A DNA stretch of 54,166 nucleotides from Mnemiopsis leidyi. Lineage: Eukaryota; Ctenophora; Tentaculata; Lobata; Bolinopsidae. The stretch is taken from NCBI GenBank assembly GCA_000226015.1, contig JH153531.1:44224-98389 (forward strand). The letters are read 5' to 3'. The notes under the pieces were generated by a model, which ran no database searches, had not been told where the DNA came from, and saw only the letters and a list, made by a program, of their open reading frames with translations. The position numbers were made by a program, and so were the translations under genes. Below are positions 1 to 11,084 of this stretch, piece by piece. The first letter of the stretch is position 1; every line of letters starts with the position of its first letter.

Positions 1-850
1 AAATAAACGTTGTGCTATTTGATAAGATGTAAAACTAGTATTTCAAATAAACGTTGTGCTATTTGTTAAGATGTGAAACTAGTATTTCAAATAAACGTTC
101 TGCTATTTGATAAGATGTAAAACTAGTATTTCAAATAAACGTTGTGCTATTTGTTAAGATGTAAAACTAGTATTTCAAATAAACGTTGTGCTATTTGTTA
201 AGATGTTAAACTAGTATTTCAAATAAACGTTGTGCTATTTGTTAAGATGTGAAGCTAGTATTTCAAATAAACGTTGTATACTGATCGTTGACGCGTCGTT
301 AAATCGATTTAACACCGCAACTCCAGTCGAAAGCCTGGGACCACTCAATTAACCTAAAGTCCAAAAACACAGCATAAGTTCAACAAGAAGAAGAACTGGA
401 CAGTTGTCACTGCTTGTAGTTTAACTGACATTCTTTCCTGACTGACTGACTATACATTTCCTCCTTCTTCTACATTGGTAACAAAGATTAGTTGAATTTT
501 ACCTATATTTAATATTATATAATTTCCTATAGTTTACTGAGATTGTGCTATTTGTTAAGATGTGAAGCTAGTATTTCAAATAAACGTTCTGCTATTTGAT
601 AAGATGTGAAGCTAGTATTTCAAATAAACGTTGTGCTATTTGATAAGATGTGAAACTAGTATTTCAAATAAACGTTGTGCTATTTGATAAGATGTGAAGC
701 TAGTATTTCAAATAAACGTTCTGCTATTTGATAAGATGTGAAACTAGCATTTCAAATAAACGTTGTGCTATTTGATAAGATGTGAAACTAGTACTTCAAA
801 TAAACGTTCTGCTATTTGATAAGATGTGAAACTAGTATTTCAAATAAACG
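1..850. repeat. 44-bp tandem satellite, about 13 copies, starting outside the window
   Basis: A 44-bp unit of the form AAATAAACGTTGTGCTATTT followed by G(A/T)TAAGATGTGAAACTAGTATTTC repeats head to tail. About 6.3 copies lie at 1-277 and seven at 543-850. Copies differ by a few bases (TTGTG or TTCTG, GTTAAG or GATAAG, GAAAC or GAAGC), so the array is moderately homogenised. The first copy begins at base 1, so the array probably continues upstream. No coding potential is seen. Confidence 0.95.
278..542. mobile_element. 265-bp insertion inside the 44-bp satellite
   Basis: The satellite stops after TTGT (274-277) and resumes in exact register at TTGT (543-546). Removing the 265 bp and one TTGT restores a perfect repeat unit. 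This looks like an insertion with a 4-bp target duplication. No clear terminal inverted repeats or coding capacity are visible, and TACTGA occurs near both ends in direct orientation. Insertion is seen from the register; element class is unknown. Confidence 0.55.
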
Positions 851-1880
851 TCGTTTTGCCTAGGACGAGTATTTGGGGGGTTGTGTTATACAACAGACAG
901 TGAGCGACAGTGCTTACTGTAGCTACAAGTTTCCTCCGAACTTCGTTCTAAAGGGAGGTGCTATGTGCACGGTTAGTGATTCACTCCATTATTCATCATT
1001 TATATTTTATCTAGAATTATGTTTACTGGAAAATTTCTTGATTGGTACAAGTCAGATTCCTTTTTTATAATTTTACAAATTTTGTTATCAGCCATGTGTC
1101 ACCTACATGTGAGGGAGAGATCAGGCTCCTCCAACCAACTGTAAACATAAACGTCTATGGCCTCCCCATTATCCTCTATGAATTCCTTTATTTTCATGGC
1201 TACGAAGTTTAAAAAATCTCTCTCAAACATAATACAGAAGAAGCAATCTGGAGGCTATTCGAGGCTCTATAAGTTAAGCATTGCAACTCTTGCTTCTCAA
1301 AACGAACTTATAACGATTGGACATTGGCGGCTCCTCTACAAAACAAACTATATAACATTGTTTATCTCCAGTATCGTTAAGTGTAGCCTCCTTAACACGC
1401 ATCATGTTGGGAGTAAGTTAAGCTTGCAACCAGCAGCTTAAGGTGGCGGCTGGTTGCTGCTGGCTGTTTCTGGCTACTTCCGGCTACTTGTGGCTGCTGC
1501 TGACTCGGGCGGTATTTACAACACATACAAATGTTCTTTTTAATGTTCAGTCCAATATCTGAGTGACGTTGCACACGTGTACAACAATGCTGCTTTCTGT
1601 CCTGCAGTGGTCTGTCAAGTAGAACGTCTTGTTGAAAATACGCGTGTCGGCTAAACATGCTGGTTTCTATACTTGTAACAGACTGACAAGCTGAGGTGTC
1701 ACTTGTTTCTATTCTTTAAATTGACCGGTACATCTTCAAACTGGCATTTGGCTAACTTAAACGTTGACATGAAGACGATTGAAAGATTACTTTATGCCTA
1801 AAATAAGATAGTAAAATTAAATGGTAAAATTAGATAGTAAAAAAGTAATGATATACATACATATGTAAACGAAATTGCAT
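851..1880. other. Intergenic; 3' flank of the BTB duplication unit
   Basis: Only short open frames with no recognisable content. From about 1502 the sequence matches 5116 onward (CTCGGGCGGTATTTACAACA in both), so this is the downstream flank shared by the two duplicated BTB genes. Confidence 0.6.
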
Positions 1881-3720
1881 CTACGATACCACAAATGCGA
1901 CCAACCGGCACAGTTTGGACGCTACGTTGTGATAACACCCACCATTCTTCATATCTTCGTTAACCGTTATCATTTCGATATCTTCCATATCTTTATCATG
2001 AAACTGGATATACCCCCAGTTCCAGTAAGTTTTAGTAACATCACAGGTTGGATTTCCACACCACGACAACGGTAAGAGATAAGGTTCCAGATTACATACT
2101 GTATCACTTTCACCTGCACTAAGCTCCAGGCAAAAGTGTAGCTTCGGCAGATCAAGTTTTCCATTAGAATCAGCAAAGTCATACTTCATGGTAAATGTGT
2201 CTGAGCAGCTGTCTTTCATAGCTGTGGTTTTTAGGACAAACTTTTGATTCTCAAATATTGGATCTCCTACTAAATAGAAATTGAACGAGTTGTCTTGAAG
2301 AAAAAACTCCATTACAAAATTATGGGCATCGTAGTAATGACTGATTATTGCTTTCCCGAGCTCTTCATTTTTGGGAGTAAGCATTTCACACCTCCTTAAC
2401 GAGGCTAATAAAATGTCGGTATAAGTATCACGGTATAGCTTATCTACATACTTGTAGTCTAACATATCCCAATCATGATGTTTATTGACTTTGATAAACA
2501 CTGACTCCAGATCTGGGAAATTTTCTAATTCGTTTTCGAAAAAGTCATCTTGGCTTTCATCTTGGCTGTCATCATGGTACTCATCTTGGTACACATGTTG
2601 ATGTTTATGTTGATACTCATGTTGATACCCATAGTTTTCTTCGTAAAACCAGGTCCACAGTGCGTCAACAAGTGTGTAGAGGTTTGGTATCTCTGATTGA
2701 CAAAAATCAAATCTAACTTTCATCTGATGGGTAGCTTTGAATAAATCGTTTGAAAAAGGAAGAAGTTCCACGGAGACTGCTTTACTTTCTGACATAGATT
2801 CACTGTGTTGTTTCTCCTTGCTAATCTGCTGATGTGCTGGTGTTGTTGGCTGAGATAACTGTCTTGTTAAAGAAAGTATCAGTTGAAAATCCTCCTTCTC
2901 AAGACAGTGAATGTTCTCCAGTACATCAAACAGTCTTGTGTGAATGTCCAGGTTGTTTTCAAAGCTAGTGGTAAAGTCAACATTCTTCAATAGGTATCTT
3001 GTACTTTTATCCAGAGCTTTATTTTCCTGTTTTTCTAGATGTGATATCAGCACTTCAAGCATTACAAAGGGATGCGAGTCAGTTATAGTTAAACAGGCAT
3101 CAATCTTGACACTTGAAGAGTTTGATAAGTCGCTCAGGTAATTCTGAACAAACTTGCTCCAACAAGCGACAGAAATATTATTCATTTTTGGAGTCACCAA
3201 GTCAAGTAGGTCCCTTTTCTTCATAGCAGACATCAGATAGACCGCCTCCTCCACTACAAACAACATATCAGTGTAGCTACTCTCACTGTCCAGTTTATCT
3301 AGATAAGACACAAAGTACTCCTCACATCTGGCAACCAGCCAACTAACTTGGAACACTCGACTCATCTTGTTAACGTCCCTGAAGTTACCCAAGTTAACTG
3401 CCTCTATCTCCCCAGTATAAGTAGACTCAATAAAACAGTCCACTGCTTCCCTGCTGAAGTCATCAGCTTCTAGTGAAGTCTGGTGAAGGTTTGTAGTCAG
3501 TTCATCTATAACAGGACTATTCAGGGAGAGTATTATCGAGTTAGCTCTGATCTTGACTCCTTCTCCCAGATTGAAGGTTAGGTTACCGTGACTTGGAGCT
3601 CCGATGTGATGTCTACCGAAATCTGCTGGGACACAAACTTTGGGAGCCATTCCTTTTCGTTTCCTAAATATACAATGTTATCTTCCTAGGTATTAGTAGG
3701 TTATAAAAAACGCTGGATAA
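1502..3720 (-). repeat. Segmental duplication, unit A (partner 5116-7690)
   Basis: Downstream flank, whole coding region and about 70 bp of upstream sequence are shared between 1502-3720 and 5116-7690. Both upstream flanks carry CTAAATATACAATGTTATCT just before the start codon. The coding parts are near-identical over the first ~280 residues. Unit B differs by a transposon insertion and by lacking the His/Gln/Asp-rich stretch of A. This is a recent tandem duplication. Confidence 0.9.
1881..3650 (-). CDS. BTB/POZ-domain protein, intact paralogue A
   Basis: Single-exon 589-aa protein with ATG at 3650. Residues ~20-120 look like a BTB/POZ domain (…IRANSIILSLNSPVIDEL…) followed by a BACK-like helical region to ~270. 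A low-complexity His/Gln/Asp-rich stretch sits at ~345-375 (YQHEYQHKHQHVYQDEYH), and a conserved C-terminal ~190 residues contain Trp/Cys-rich segments I cannot assign. BTB-BACK proteins often act as Cullin-3 substrate adaptors, but that role is inferred and the C-terminal domain is not Kelch. The paralogue at 5569-7624 is disrupted, so this is probably the functional copy. A TAG acceptor-like site lies 13 nt before the ATG in both copies. Confidence 0.8.
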   Translation of the reverse strand: MAPKVCVPADFGRHHIGAPSHGNLTFNLGEGVKIRANSIILSLNSPVIDELTTNLHQTSLEADDFSREAVDCFIESTYTGEIEAVNLGNFRDVNKMSRVFQVSWLVARCEEYFVSYLDKLDSESSYTDMLFVVEEAVYLMSAMKKRDLLDLVTPKMNNISVACWSKFVQNYLSDLSNSSSVKIDACLTITDSHPFVMLEVLISHLEKQENKALDKSTRYLLKNVDFTTSFENNLDIHTRLFDVLENIHCLEKEDFQLILSLTRQLSQPTTPAHQQISKEKQHSESMSESKAVSVELLPFSNDLFKATHQMKVRFDFCQSEIPNLYTLVDALWTWFYEENYGYQHEYQHKHQHVYQDEYHDDSQDESQDDFFENELENFPDLESVFIKVNKHHDWDMLDYKYVDKLYRDTYTDILLASLRRCEMLTPKNEELGKAIISHYYDAHNFVMEFFLQDNSFNFYLVGDPIFENQKFVLKTTAMKDSCSDTFTMKYDFADSNGKLDLPKLHFCLELSAGESDTVCNLEPYLLPLSWCGNPTCDVTKTYWNWGYIQFHDKDMEDIEMITVNEDMKNGGCYHNVASKLCRLVAFVVS

Positions 3721-5115
3721 AGAAAATCGCAGTAAAGAAAGATTCGAACATTGTTACATTCAAGTTATACAAAATTCAAGTTATTTGTATTGTTAAAAAA
3801 GAAGTGCACGTGCACGGTTGTAGGTCTGCTTTTAGACGCCCAAATGTGGATTCGTGGTGGTTTAAATGTTTGAATTAGTGTAACGTACGTTCTGATTACA
3901 GTTTTTTGATGCGTAAAAAATGATCAAGTAGTATTTCACATTGTCTGAGTCTATCCGGCTAGTCTATTTCATAATCTTTGTTATATGTTTGCTTGATTGC
4001 TTGTCCATACATAGCAAGGTTTTGGGAAGGTCGTAACGAAGTGAAAGACCATATTTGGTTATGGCTAAGGCGACCACGTGCAATTTTAAGTGGAAAGCTT
4101 GGTAACGGGCAAGTGCGAGGTTGACAATTTTATGCCAGACCAGCTCAGACACAAGTGAATAATATAGAGCACCTAAACATAGTAAACATGCATTTAAAAT
4201 ATCAAGACTTAAGAAATGCTACAAAAATGATTTGAGTGGTGTATGATCGTGTTTCTTAATATGTTCTGAAATGATTAAGAAATAAGAATATTAAAGCGTC
4301 AAGCGGCCGAATCTGGTGTTTTACATTAGTGTGATGATTAGTATAATTTATGATTGACTGAAAAATTAACAATCAAACGTATCGAGACACACGCACTAGG
4401 CTACCCATCATAATAATGACGTCACGCAGACAAAATACACGAAATACACTACAAACGAAGGAAGTAATAGAAATGACGCGCTCGACACAGTCCAAAGCCT
4501 GTGCCTACGGTATGGCTAGTGTTTAACTTTTTCAGGAAACATAACCTATATGGTGTATGGTAATTAGCACGTAAAGAATTGATGTAATGCGCGTTAATAA
4601 CTGCACGTGTAATTTCAAATCTACACGTAACGTAACGTGTTTTCATGCTATAACTGTTACAGCAACATTGTATTACCATAGATTAATGTAATGGGAACAT
4701 GATCAGGCCAAAACTTCCATACATGATATATGGCCGTGGCAGTCGACAGACAAACAGGCGAACGTATATCAGACGTTAGTCTAAAATACGTCAGGCGGAA
4801 GGCCTAAGCATAACTTACGTTCTGATTAATAATTTTGATGCGATAAAACGGATCAGGTGGTATTTCACGTAGTCTGGGCAAACCCAGCTAGTATTGTTTA
4901 TTTTCAGCTTTTTTGCTAGCTACCCACTTTTTCCGCTAGGTGCTAGCCACATTTACCACCCACTATGTTGTCAGGCATGCTTGCTGGGTGTTCCTGGCTG
5001 CTGCTAAACCTAACCTTAACCTAACCTTCGTCAGGTTTAGCAACAGCTTTAACTGTCTTGACCACCCCATAGATTCATAGTTGCAGTATCCACACTCCAA
5101 TCCTGAGTTGCTAAC
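3721..5115. other. Spacer between duplicated BTB units, with an 85-bp dispersed repeat pair
   Basis: No gene recognised. A segment at about 3882-3962 recurs at 4811-4893 (both share ACGTTCTGATTA, TTTTGATGCG and GGTATTTCAC or AGTATTTCAC, ending in GCTAGT) at roughly 80% identity by eye. A TTAGG-like run, CCTAACCTTAACCTAACCTT, lies at ~5008-5028 and is probably incidental. Confidence 0.5.
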
Positions 5116-5568
5116 TCCAGACTCGGGCGGTATTTACAACACACTCAAATGTTCTTTAATGTTCAGTCCAAAGTCTGAGTGACGTTGCACACGTACACAA
5201 CAATGCTGCTTTCTGTTCTGCAGTGGTCTGTCAAGTAGAACGTCTTGTTGAAAATACGTGTGTCGGCTAAACATGCTGGTTTCTATACTTGTAACAGACT
5301 GACAAGCTGAGGTGTCACTTCTTTTGTGTTCCTTTTATTGACCGGCACATCATTAAACCGGCACATGGCTATCTTAAACGTTGACATGAAGTTAATTGAA
5401 AGATTAGGAAGTTGATACGGATAGTTTGATAGTAATAGAAGTAGTGATATACATGTACATATAATAGTAATAACTGATAATACTTCTTTCAAGAAAACAT
5501 TAAAAATTTCAATCCACAAAATATTGCTGTCAGAATTGCATCATCAAAACAAAATTGTGAAGCTGCAT

Positions 5569-7624
5569 CTACGATACCACAAATGCGACCAACCGGCACA
5601 GTTTGGACCCTACGTTGTGATAATACCCACCATTCTTCATATCGTCGTTAACCGTTATCATTTCGATACCTTCCATATCTTCGTCATAAAACTGAATATA
5701 CCCCCAGTTCCAGTAAATTCTAGTAACATCACAGGTTGGATTTCCACAGAACGACAATGGTAAGGGATAAGGTTCCAGAACACATACTGCATCATTGTCA
5801 CCTGCACTAACCTCCAGGCAGAAGTGTAGCTTCGGTAGATCAAGTTTTCCATTAGAATCAGCCAAGTCATATTTCATGGTAAATGTGTCTGAGCAGCTGT
5901 CTTTCATAGCTGTGGTTTTTAGGACAAACTTTTGATTCTCAAACATTGGATCTCCTACTATATAGAAATTGAACGAGTTGTCTTTAAGAAAAAACTCCAT
6001 AACAAAATTATGGGCGTGAAGATAATGACCGACAATAGCTTTCCCGAGCTTTACGTTTTTGGAAGTGAGTATTTCGTTTTGCATTAAAGGAAATATTAAT
6101 TGTATGGTAAAAAAGTCATGGGGTAATCTTTCTACATACTTGTAATCCAAAACATCCCAACCGAGCTTTTTTTTAACTGCGGTTACCGCTGAAACCAGAT
6201 GTCGGCAATCATCTGTTACGGCTTGGAAAAACCAAAACCATAGTGCGTCAACAAATGTGTAGAGGTTTCGTATCTCACTTTTTAGCGTAAGATAAGTTAT
6301 AACTTTTTCCAGATTTGGGACCAATTGTATATCCTTCATACCAAGGCCAGGATCGACCGGGATCCCGGCAAAATCCCGGTCCCGGTCAAAATTGGCCTAT
6401 TTGCCGGGATCCCGGTCCCGGTAAAAATCGTGAAATTAACCGGGATTCCAACCGGGATTCTAATATCTAATTTTTGGAAAATTCAATTCAATTTTATGAA
6501 ATTTTTTTCACATTTTTCTAAGACTTTTGTTTTTATAATATTTTCATACTTTAATTTAAATTAAACGAGACGTAAATTTCTCTGAAAAAGTTGCAACAAA
6601 TTTATTGATATTTCACATGAATACAACTAAAAATAGAACACTCTGAAATTATAAACATTATCACTCGTCCTCATCCTCGGACTCGTCAGTGATATCTAAG
6701 TCGATATCACTAGTTCATACAATGCGAGAATTCAACGGTGACTATTTTACTTTCCGAGGTAGATTCACTGTGTTTGTTCTTCTTGCTAATCTGCTGATGT
6801 GCTGGTGTTGTTGGTTTCGTTGGTTTTGTTGACTGTTTTGTTAAAGAAAGTATTAGTTGAAAATCCTCCTTCTTAACACAGTGAATGTTCTCCAGTACAT
6901 CAAACAGTCTTGTGTGAATGTCCAGGTTGTTTTCAAAGCAAGTAGTAAAGTCAACATTCTTCAATAGGTATCTTGTACTTTGATCCAGAGCTTTATTTTC
7001 CTGCTTTTCTAGATGTGATATCAGGACTTCAAGCATTATAAAGGGATGTGAGTCAGTTATAGTTAAACAGGCATCAATCTTGACACTTGAGGAGTGTGAT
7101 AGGTCACTCAGGTAATTCTGAACAAACTTGCTCCGACAAGCGACAGAAATATTATTCATTTTTGGAGTCACCAAGTCAAGGAGGTCCCTATTCTTCATAG
7201 CAGATATCAGATAAACCGCCTCCTCTACTACAAACAACATATCAGTGTAGCTACTCTCACTGTCCAGTTTATCTAGATAAGACACAAAATACTCCTCACA
7301 TCTGGCAACCAGCCAACGAACTTGGAACACTCGACTCATCTTGTTAACGTCCCTGAAGTTACCCAAGTTAACTGCCTCTATCTCCCCAGTATAAGTAGAC
7401 TCAATAAAACAGTCCACTGCTTCCCTGCTGAAGTCATCAGCTTCTAGTGAAGTCTGGTGAAGGTTTGTAGTCAGTTCATCTATAACAGGACTATTCAAGG
7501 AGAGTATTATCGAGTTAGCTCTGATATTGACTCCTTCTCCCAGATTGAAGGTTAGGTTACCGTGACTTGGAGCTCCTATGTGATGTCTACCGAAATCTGC
7601 TGGGACACAAATTTTGGGAGCCAT
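5569..7624 (-). pseudogene. BTB/POZ-domain protein, paralogue B, split by a transposon
   Basis: The N-terminal half (7624 down to 6721) encodes ~302 residues nearly identical to paralogue A: BTB plus BACK-like region. The C-terminal half (6339 down to 5569) encodes 256 residues matching A's C-terminus. Between them lies a 372-bp element flanked by TTCATAC direct repeats. Without the element and one repeat the two halves are in one frame of about 558 codons, so insertion is the only major lesion I see. As it stands, the N-terminal frame ends at a stop just inside the element. The gene may be inactive, or the insert could be spliced out; I see no strong splice sites at its ends. Confidence 0.8.
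6342..6713. mobile_element. Short non-autonomous DNA transposon (hAT-like) in BTB paralogue B
   Basis: 372 bp bounded by TTCATAC at 6335-6341 and 6714-6720; the flanking base before each copy differs (C versus G), so the target duplication may be 8 bp with one change, the hAT size. The ends read CAAGGCCAGGATCGAC and, from the other side, CTAGTGATATCGAC, a weak imperfect inverted repeat. The left part holds repeated CCGGGATCCCGG motifs. The right part, on the minus strand, encodes a short acidic peptide (Asp/Glu-rich, ending in a stop). No transposase is present. Family assignment to hAT is inferred. Confidence 0.65.
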
Positions 7625-7690
7625 TCCTTTACGTTTCCTAAATATACAATGTTATCTTCCTAGGTTATAAAAAACGTTGGAGAAAATGAT

Positions 7691-8116
7691 CGCACTAAAC
7701 AACGATCCAATCGTTGGTCAATTTATAACGATTCGGCAAGAAATTCAAATTATTCATATTGTTTGAAAAATACCTACTGCCAAGTAAAAAACTGAGAAAT
7801 TCGGAGTAAGTCACAGGGAATATATTCACATGACATTAGGTCATGCCGAGAACATAAAGTTTTCCTACCTCTTATCAGTAAATTAGCTTAATCTAAGTTT
7901 TTTCGCGGAATGTTACACCTAAGCACCTGTTAAGACAAGAATTAAGCTAAAAGTCGGGTTCCTGCATTCTGCACCCCTTCACAAATGCTCAATTTTGGTT
8001 GCCGTAGGGAAGATAAGGCTCTCAGAGCGAAGATAAATTTCTAAATTATGAATTCTTAAGGAAATTTAACAAAATTTTCAAAATTTTCTCAAATTTGTAC
8101 AGAATGTCTCAAAAAA
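7691..8116. other. Upstream flank of BTB paralogue B, no gene seen
   Basis: AT-rich non-coding sequence. No conserved open frame, RNA gene or repeat recognised. Confidence 0.5.
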
Positions 8117-8600
8117 GTCATCCTCGCTTTTTATCTCGACCAGATACTCTAGGAGATGCGAGGATGAAACAGTACGTTTTGCGGTAAACTACTAACATAA
8201 TTTCGAAGATTATCTTCGGTTTTCACAAGTATTTGATATTCTCAGAGAAATGAGGATGAAGCAGTTTGTATGGTGATAAACTACTAATAGAATTTCTTAG
8301 ATTATCTTCGGTTTTCTTGATTATTTGATATTCTCAGAGAAACGAGGATAAAGAAGTGAGTTTCATGATATACTACTAACAGAATTTTTAATATCATCTT
8401 CGCTTTTTATGAGTAGTTGATCCTCTTGAAAAATACGAGGATAAGGCAGTATGTTATGTGATAAATAACTAACAGAAATCCGAGGATTATCTTCGACTTT
8501 TATCTGGGTCTGATGCTCTTGAAAAAGCGAGGATAAAGCAGTATAAATTTTGTGAATAACAACAAACAGAATTCCGAAGATTATCTTCGCTTTTCTTCTT
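8117..8600. repeat. About 85-bp degenerate tandem repeat with internal inverted motif
   Basis: Five to six degenerate copies. Each holds GATTATCTTCG(G/C)TTTT, a spacer with TTGATATTCTCAGAGAAA or similar, then GAGGATAAAGCAGT and AACTACTAACAGAATT. The motif ATTATCTTCG and its partial complement CGAGGATAA sit ~50 bp apart in each copy, so each unit could form a hairpin. It lies upstream of BTB paralogue B. Function unknown. Confidence 0.75.
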
Positions 8601-9614
8601 TTTTACCAATAATTTTAAGTGTTTCTCACCGCAATTCTAAATTGACACGAGCAGAAGGTGAACTCCTGTGTTACTACATGAAATGTTCATAGAGCCTGGC
8701 AAAATCTTTTGTCAAATTGGAAATTTCAAATATCACCTGATCGCCTTTTTAGTGATTTCAACATTGAGCTCCAATTCTAAGGGGCTGAGTAAATATGGTA
8801 ATTAGTAACTATCGATGTGATAAATGATCATGAGTCAAGGCATTCCAAATAACTCACTCCAATTCAACTTTAAAAATCAATGTCTCTTATAGTTCTTTAC
8901 CAAATTGTTTCAGCCATTTTACATGCAGAAATCCCCGAAATTTTTCGCCTGCAGCGGGCATTTGCGGGCTCATTTACGATTCCGATTTAAACACAAGTTT
9001 TATAATTCATTGAATAACTGCCTAACATTTTGGCCTTAATTACTAAGTCGCTTTTAGGTCATTCTGTGAAAGAAAATTCTCAACATTTTTCGCCTGCGGC
9101 GGGCATTTACTGGGTCATAAAACTAACAATATGCCTTGAAACCTCAGTTTAAAATTCATCGTAAAATCGCCTCTGATATTGGCCTGTGGCAAAAAGTTCC
9201 AGCGAAATTTTTTCAGGGCTCAATTAAACTTGTTTGTACAGGCATGTATACATTCAAGTTGATATACCACAATAAGCATGTTCAAACGGGGTCCTTAAAG
9301 CATATTTTGGAGAACAAGTAAAAAAATTCTAAAAAACCGAGGATAAGTTTTTATTTTCGGGAAGATAAGGGTGCTAATTTTCAACTTATGTGACCTTATG
9401 GCATTCTGCATATGTGGCAGTGTGGAAACTTTTACTTCTTGAATTCTGCAGAAAAAAAATTAAGCACACTTTTGTTTTAGACCACTTTAACTCTTAACCC
9501 TGCAGATAAAAACGTCAGAAAATGTCAGGTGTTGCATGTTAATGCCAGGTCTAGTGTTAATACCTTTGTCTTGCGCCACTTATTACTCAACGCCCGATCG
9601 ATCCATAATTTCAG
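8601..9614. other. Intergenic, with a short direct repeat pair
   Basis: TTTTTCGCCTGC(A/G)GCGGGCATTT occurs near 8940 and again near 9088. GAAGATAAGG-type motifs related to the preceding tandem repeat recur near 8010 and 9360. No protein-coding exon was recognised before 9615; the first exon of the gene that follows may lie here. Confidence 0.45.
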
Positions 9615-11084
9615 ATCTGGTCTAATCAGAGTCAGGCCCTACACAATCCGCCAGCCGATCTTCTGTGGAAAGACCAAGAAGCCTGGGCTATTGGGCCAGA
9701 TGTCAACACAGTTCTCTATAAACCGAACGGACAAGCTACAACCGGACTGAACAACACTACAACAATCACCAGACGTCCTAAGTCTACACACGGGTAAGCT
9801 GTATTGTCGGTTGATAGCTTATTTCGTATCTTTGTCGTCTGAAACGCTGCTGAATTTTCTCATTTTTTTGACATTCGACACTGTCAGCAAAATTCTGTAC
9901 AAGTAAAGAAACAATGCTTCACCAAATTTATTAAATACATAGGTATTTAAAGGTATTTCAGTAAAAGTAAAGTCAATTCATCCTTTCAAATAAAAAGATA
10001 AATCAAAATTTTGATGTTTTAATTTGTGACATCCTCACTTTGATGAGCGAAATACCCAGCTATTCTAATCCCTCCATAAGGGTTGACCGCTAAAGGTTCG
10101 ATAAAGTTGTTCATTAACTGACAAAGTTATCCACATACTGACAAAGTTACTAACATACTGACAAAGTTACTAACATACTGACAAAGTTACTCGCTGACTG
10201 ACAAAGTGATCTCCCCAGGAGAGTGAGTCCGGGAGGGGTGGTGTCACGTGATGGCGGTATGTCACGTGACAAGGTTATCAAGGCAACACTGGATGAGAGG
10301 AGTATGGGATACCATGTACATCCTCCTTCCAGCTCTCCTAACATCCTCTCTTACAAGCAGAACAGGAGCAGAGGTCAGTTTTTTTCGAGGAAGTAAGGGC
10401 TGAACTAAGTTGTGGAAGTTAATTTCGTAAACGACTCTGCTTTAGCCTTTGAGCAGAGGTGGCAATAAACCACAAATCATACTCGATTTTGCTGACGTTA
10501 CATAGCGGATATTAATTTTCTTTCATTCCTAAAATTGCTGTGTGTCATAATACAAAAAATATTTTAGTGTGTAATAACTGACATCCCTTAAACCGATTGA
10601 ATTCTTTTTTAGACAAACGAAGTGATGCAAAATGTCTTGAACCATCATAAAATCTTAATTACCTCTTACTTAAATCTAATCATTAAGTCAGACCCACTCG
10701 ACTTTCAGCTAGCACAAAAAAGGGGTGAATAGCAAGCTTAGTAGGTTTTATATGTATTAGAGCTAGTGAAAGTGAAGCACCTTTATGGAAACTAAAGAAA
10801 ATCTTTAAATCATGCTTATGGTTTAAATAATATGTGCCATTTCATAAAATAAATCGTTAATATTCTATAGTAGTGTATAGAATATAGTAGTGGTGGTATA
10901 CCAATTGATTTCATTATGATGGTACATATAGTGATAAGCCAATAGCTGTACCGTATACAATGCTTTATGCTTTATACAATGTTTACAATCTACCATTTCA
11001 GATGACTTTCTGGCAGCCAGCGAGCGGTGGGCGCGTAGTAACGCTAAGTTCCACGATTATCCAAGACCAAAAAGCGCGTTTTAA
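9615..11084 (+). CDS. Unrecognised small spliced gene, 3' three exons
   Basis: Three exons join in consistent phase: 9615-9793 (after AATTTCAG, donor CGG|GTAAGC), 10219-10373 (after TCTCCCCAG, donor GAG|GTCAGT) and 11002-11084 (after CCATTTCAG, ending TAA). An AATAAA lies near 11280. The ~138-residue product is hydrophilic and basic, with phrases such as HNPPADLLWKD, RSMGYHVHPPSSSPN and SNAKFHDYPRPKSAF. There is no signal peptide or membrane segment. The style recalls short axonemal microtubule-binding proteins, but I do not recognise the family. The start-codon exon is upstream and was not found. A 20-bp repeat lies just before the middle exon. Model inferred from splice phase and open frames only. 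Confidence 0.5.
10112..10210. repeat. 20-bp tandem repeat, five copies
   Basis: Five consecutive copies of TAACATACTGACAAAGTTAC with small changes at both ends. It lies in the intron immediately before the exon at 10219 and ends about 10 bp before it, where it may contribute the branch point and acceptor region. Confidence 0.9.

Larger units (their letters stand above)
5116..7690 (-). repeat. Segmental duplication, unit B (partner 1502-3720)
   Basis: Second copy of the duplicated BTB unit with matching downstream and upstream flanks. It is lengthened by the 372-bp insertion at 6342-6713 and shortened by loss (or non-gain) of about 30 codons of the His/Gln/Asp-rich region present in unit A. 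Confidence 0.9.

Noticed and set aside
1-850. A CRISPR-like array
   Set aside because: Repeats are contiguous 44-bp units without unique spacers, in eukaryotic DNA; this is a satellite.
5008-5028. A possible interstitial telomere-like tract (CCTAACCTTAACCTAACCTT)
   Set aside because: Only about three imperfect units; too short to call.
10314-10373. A signal-peptide-like exon (MYILLPALLTSSL…) ending at a GT donor
   Set aside because: The same exon, read from the TCTCCCCAG acceptor at 10218 in the phase set by the exon at 9615, gives a longer open frame that also fits the next exon. The signal peptide is an out-of-frame reading.
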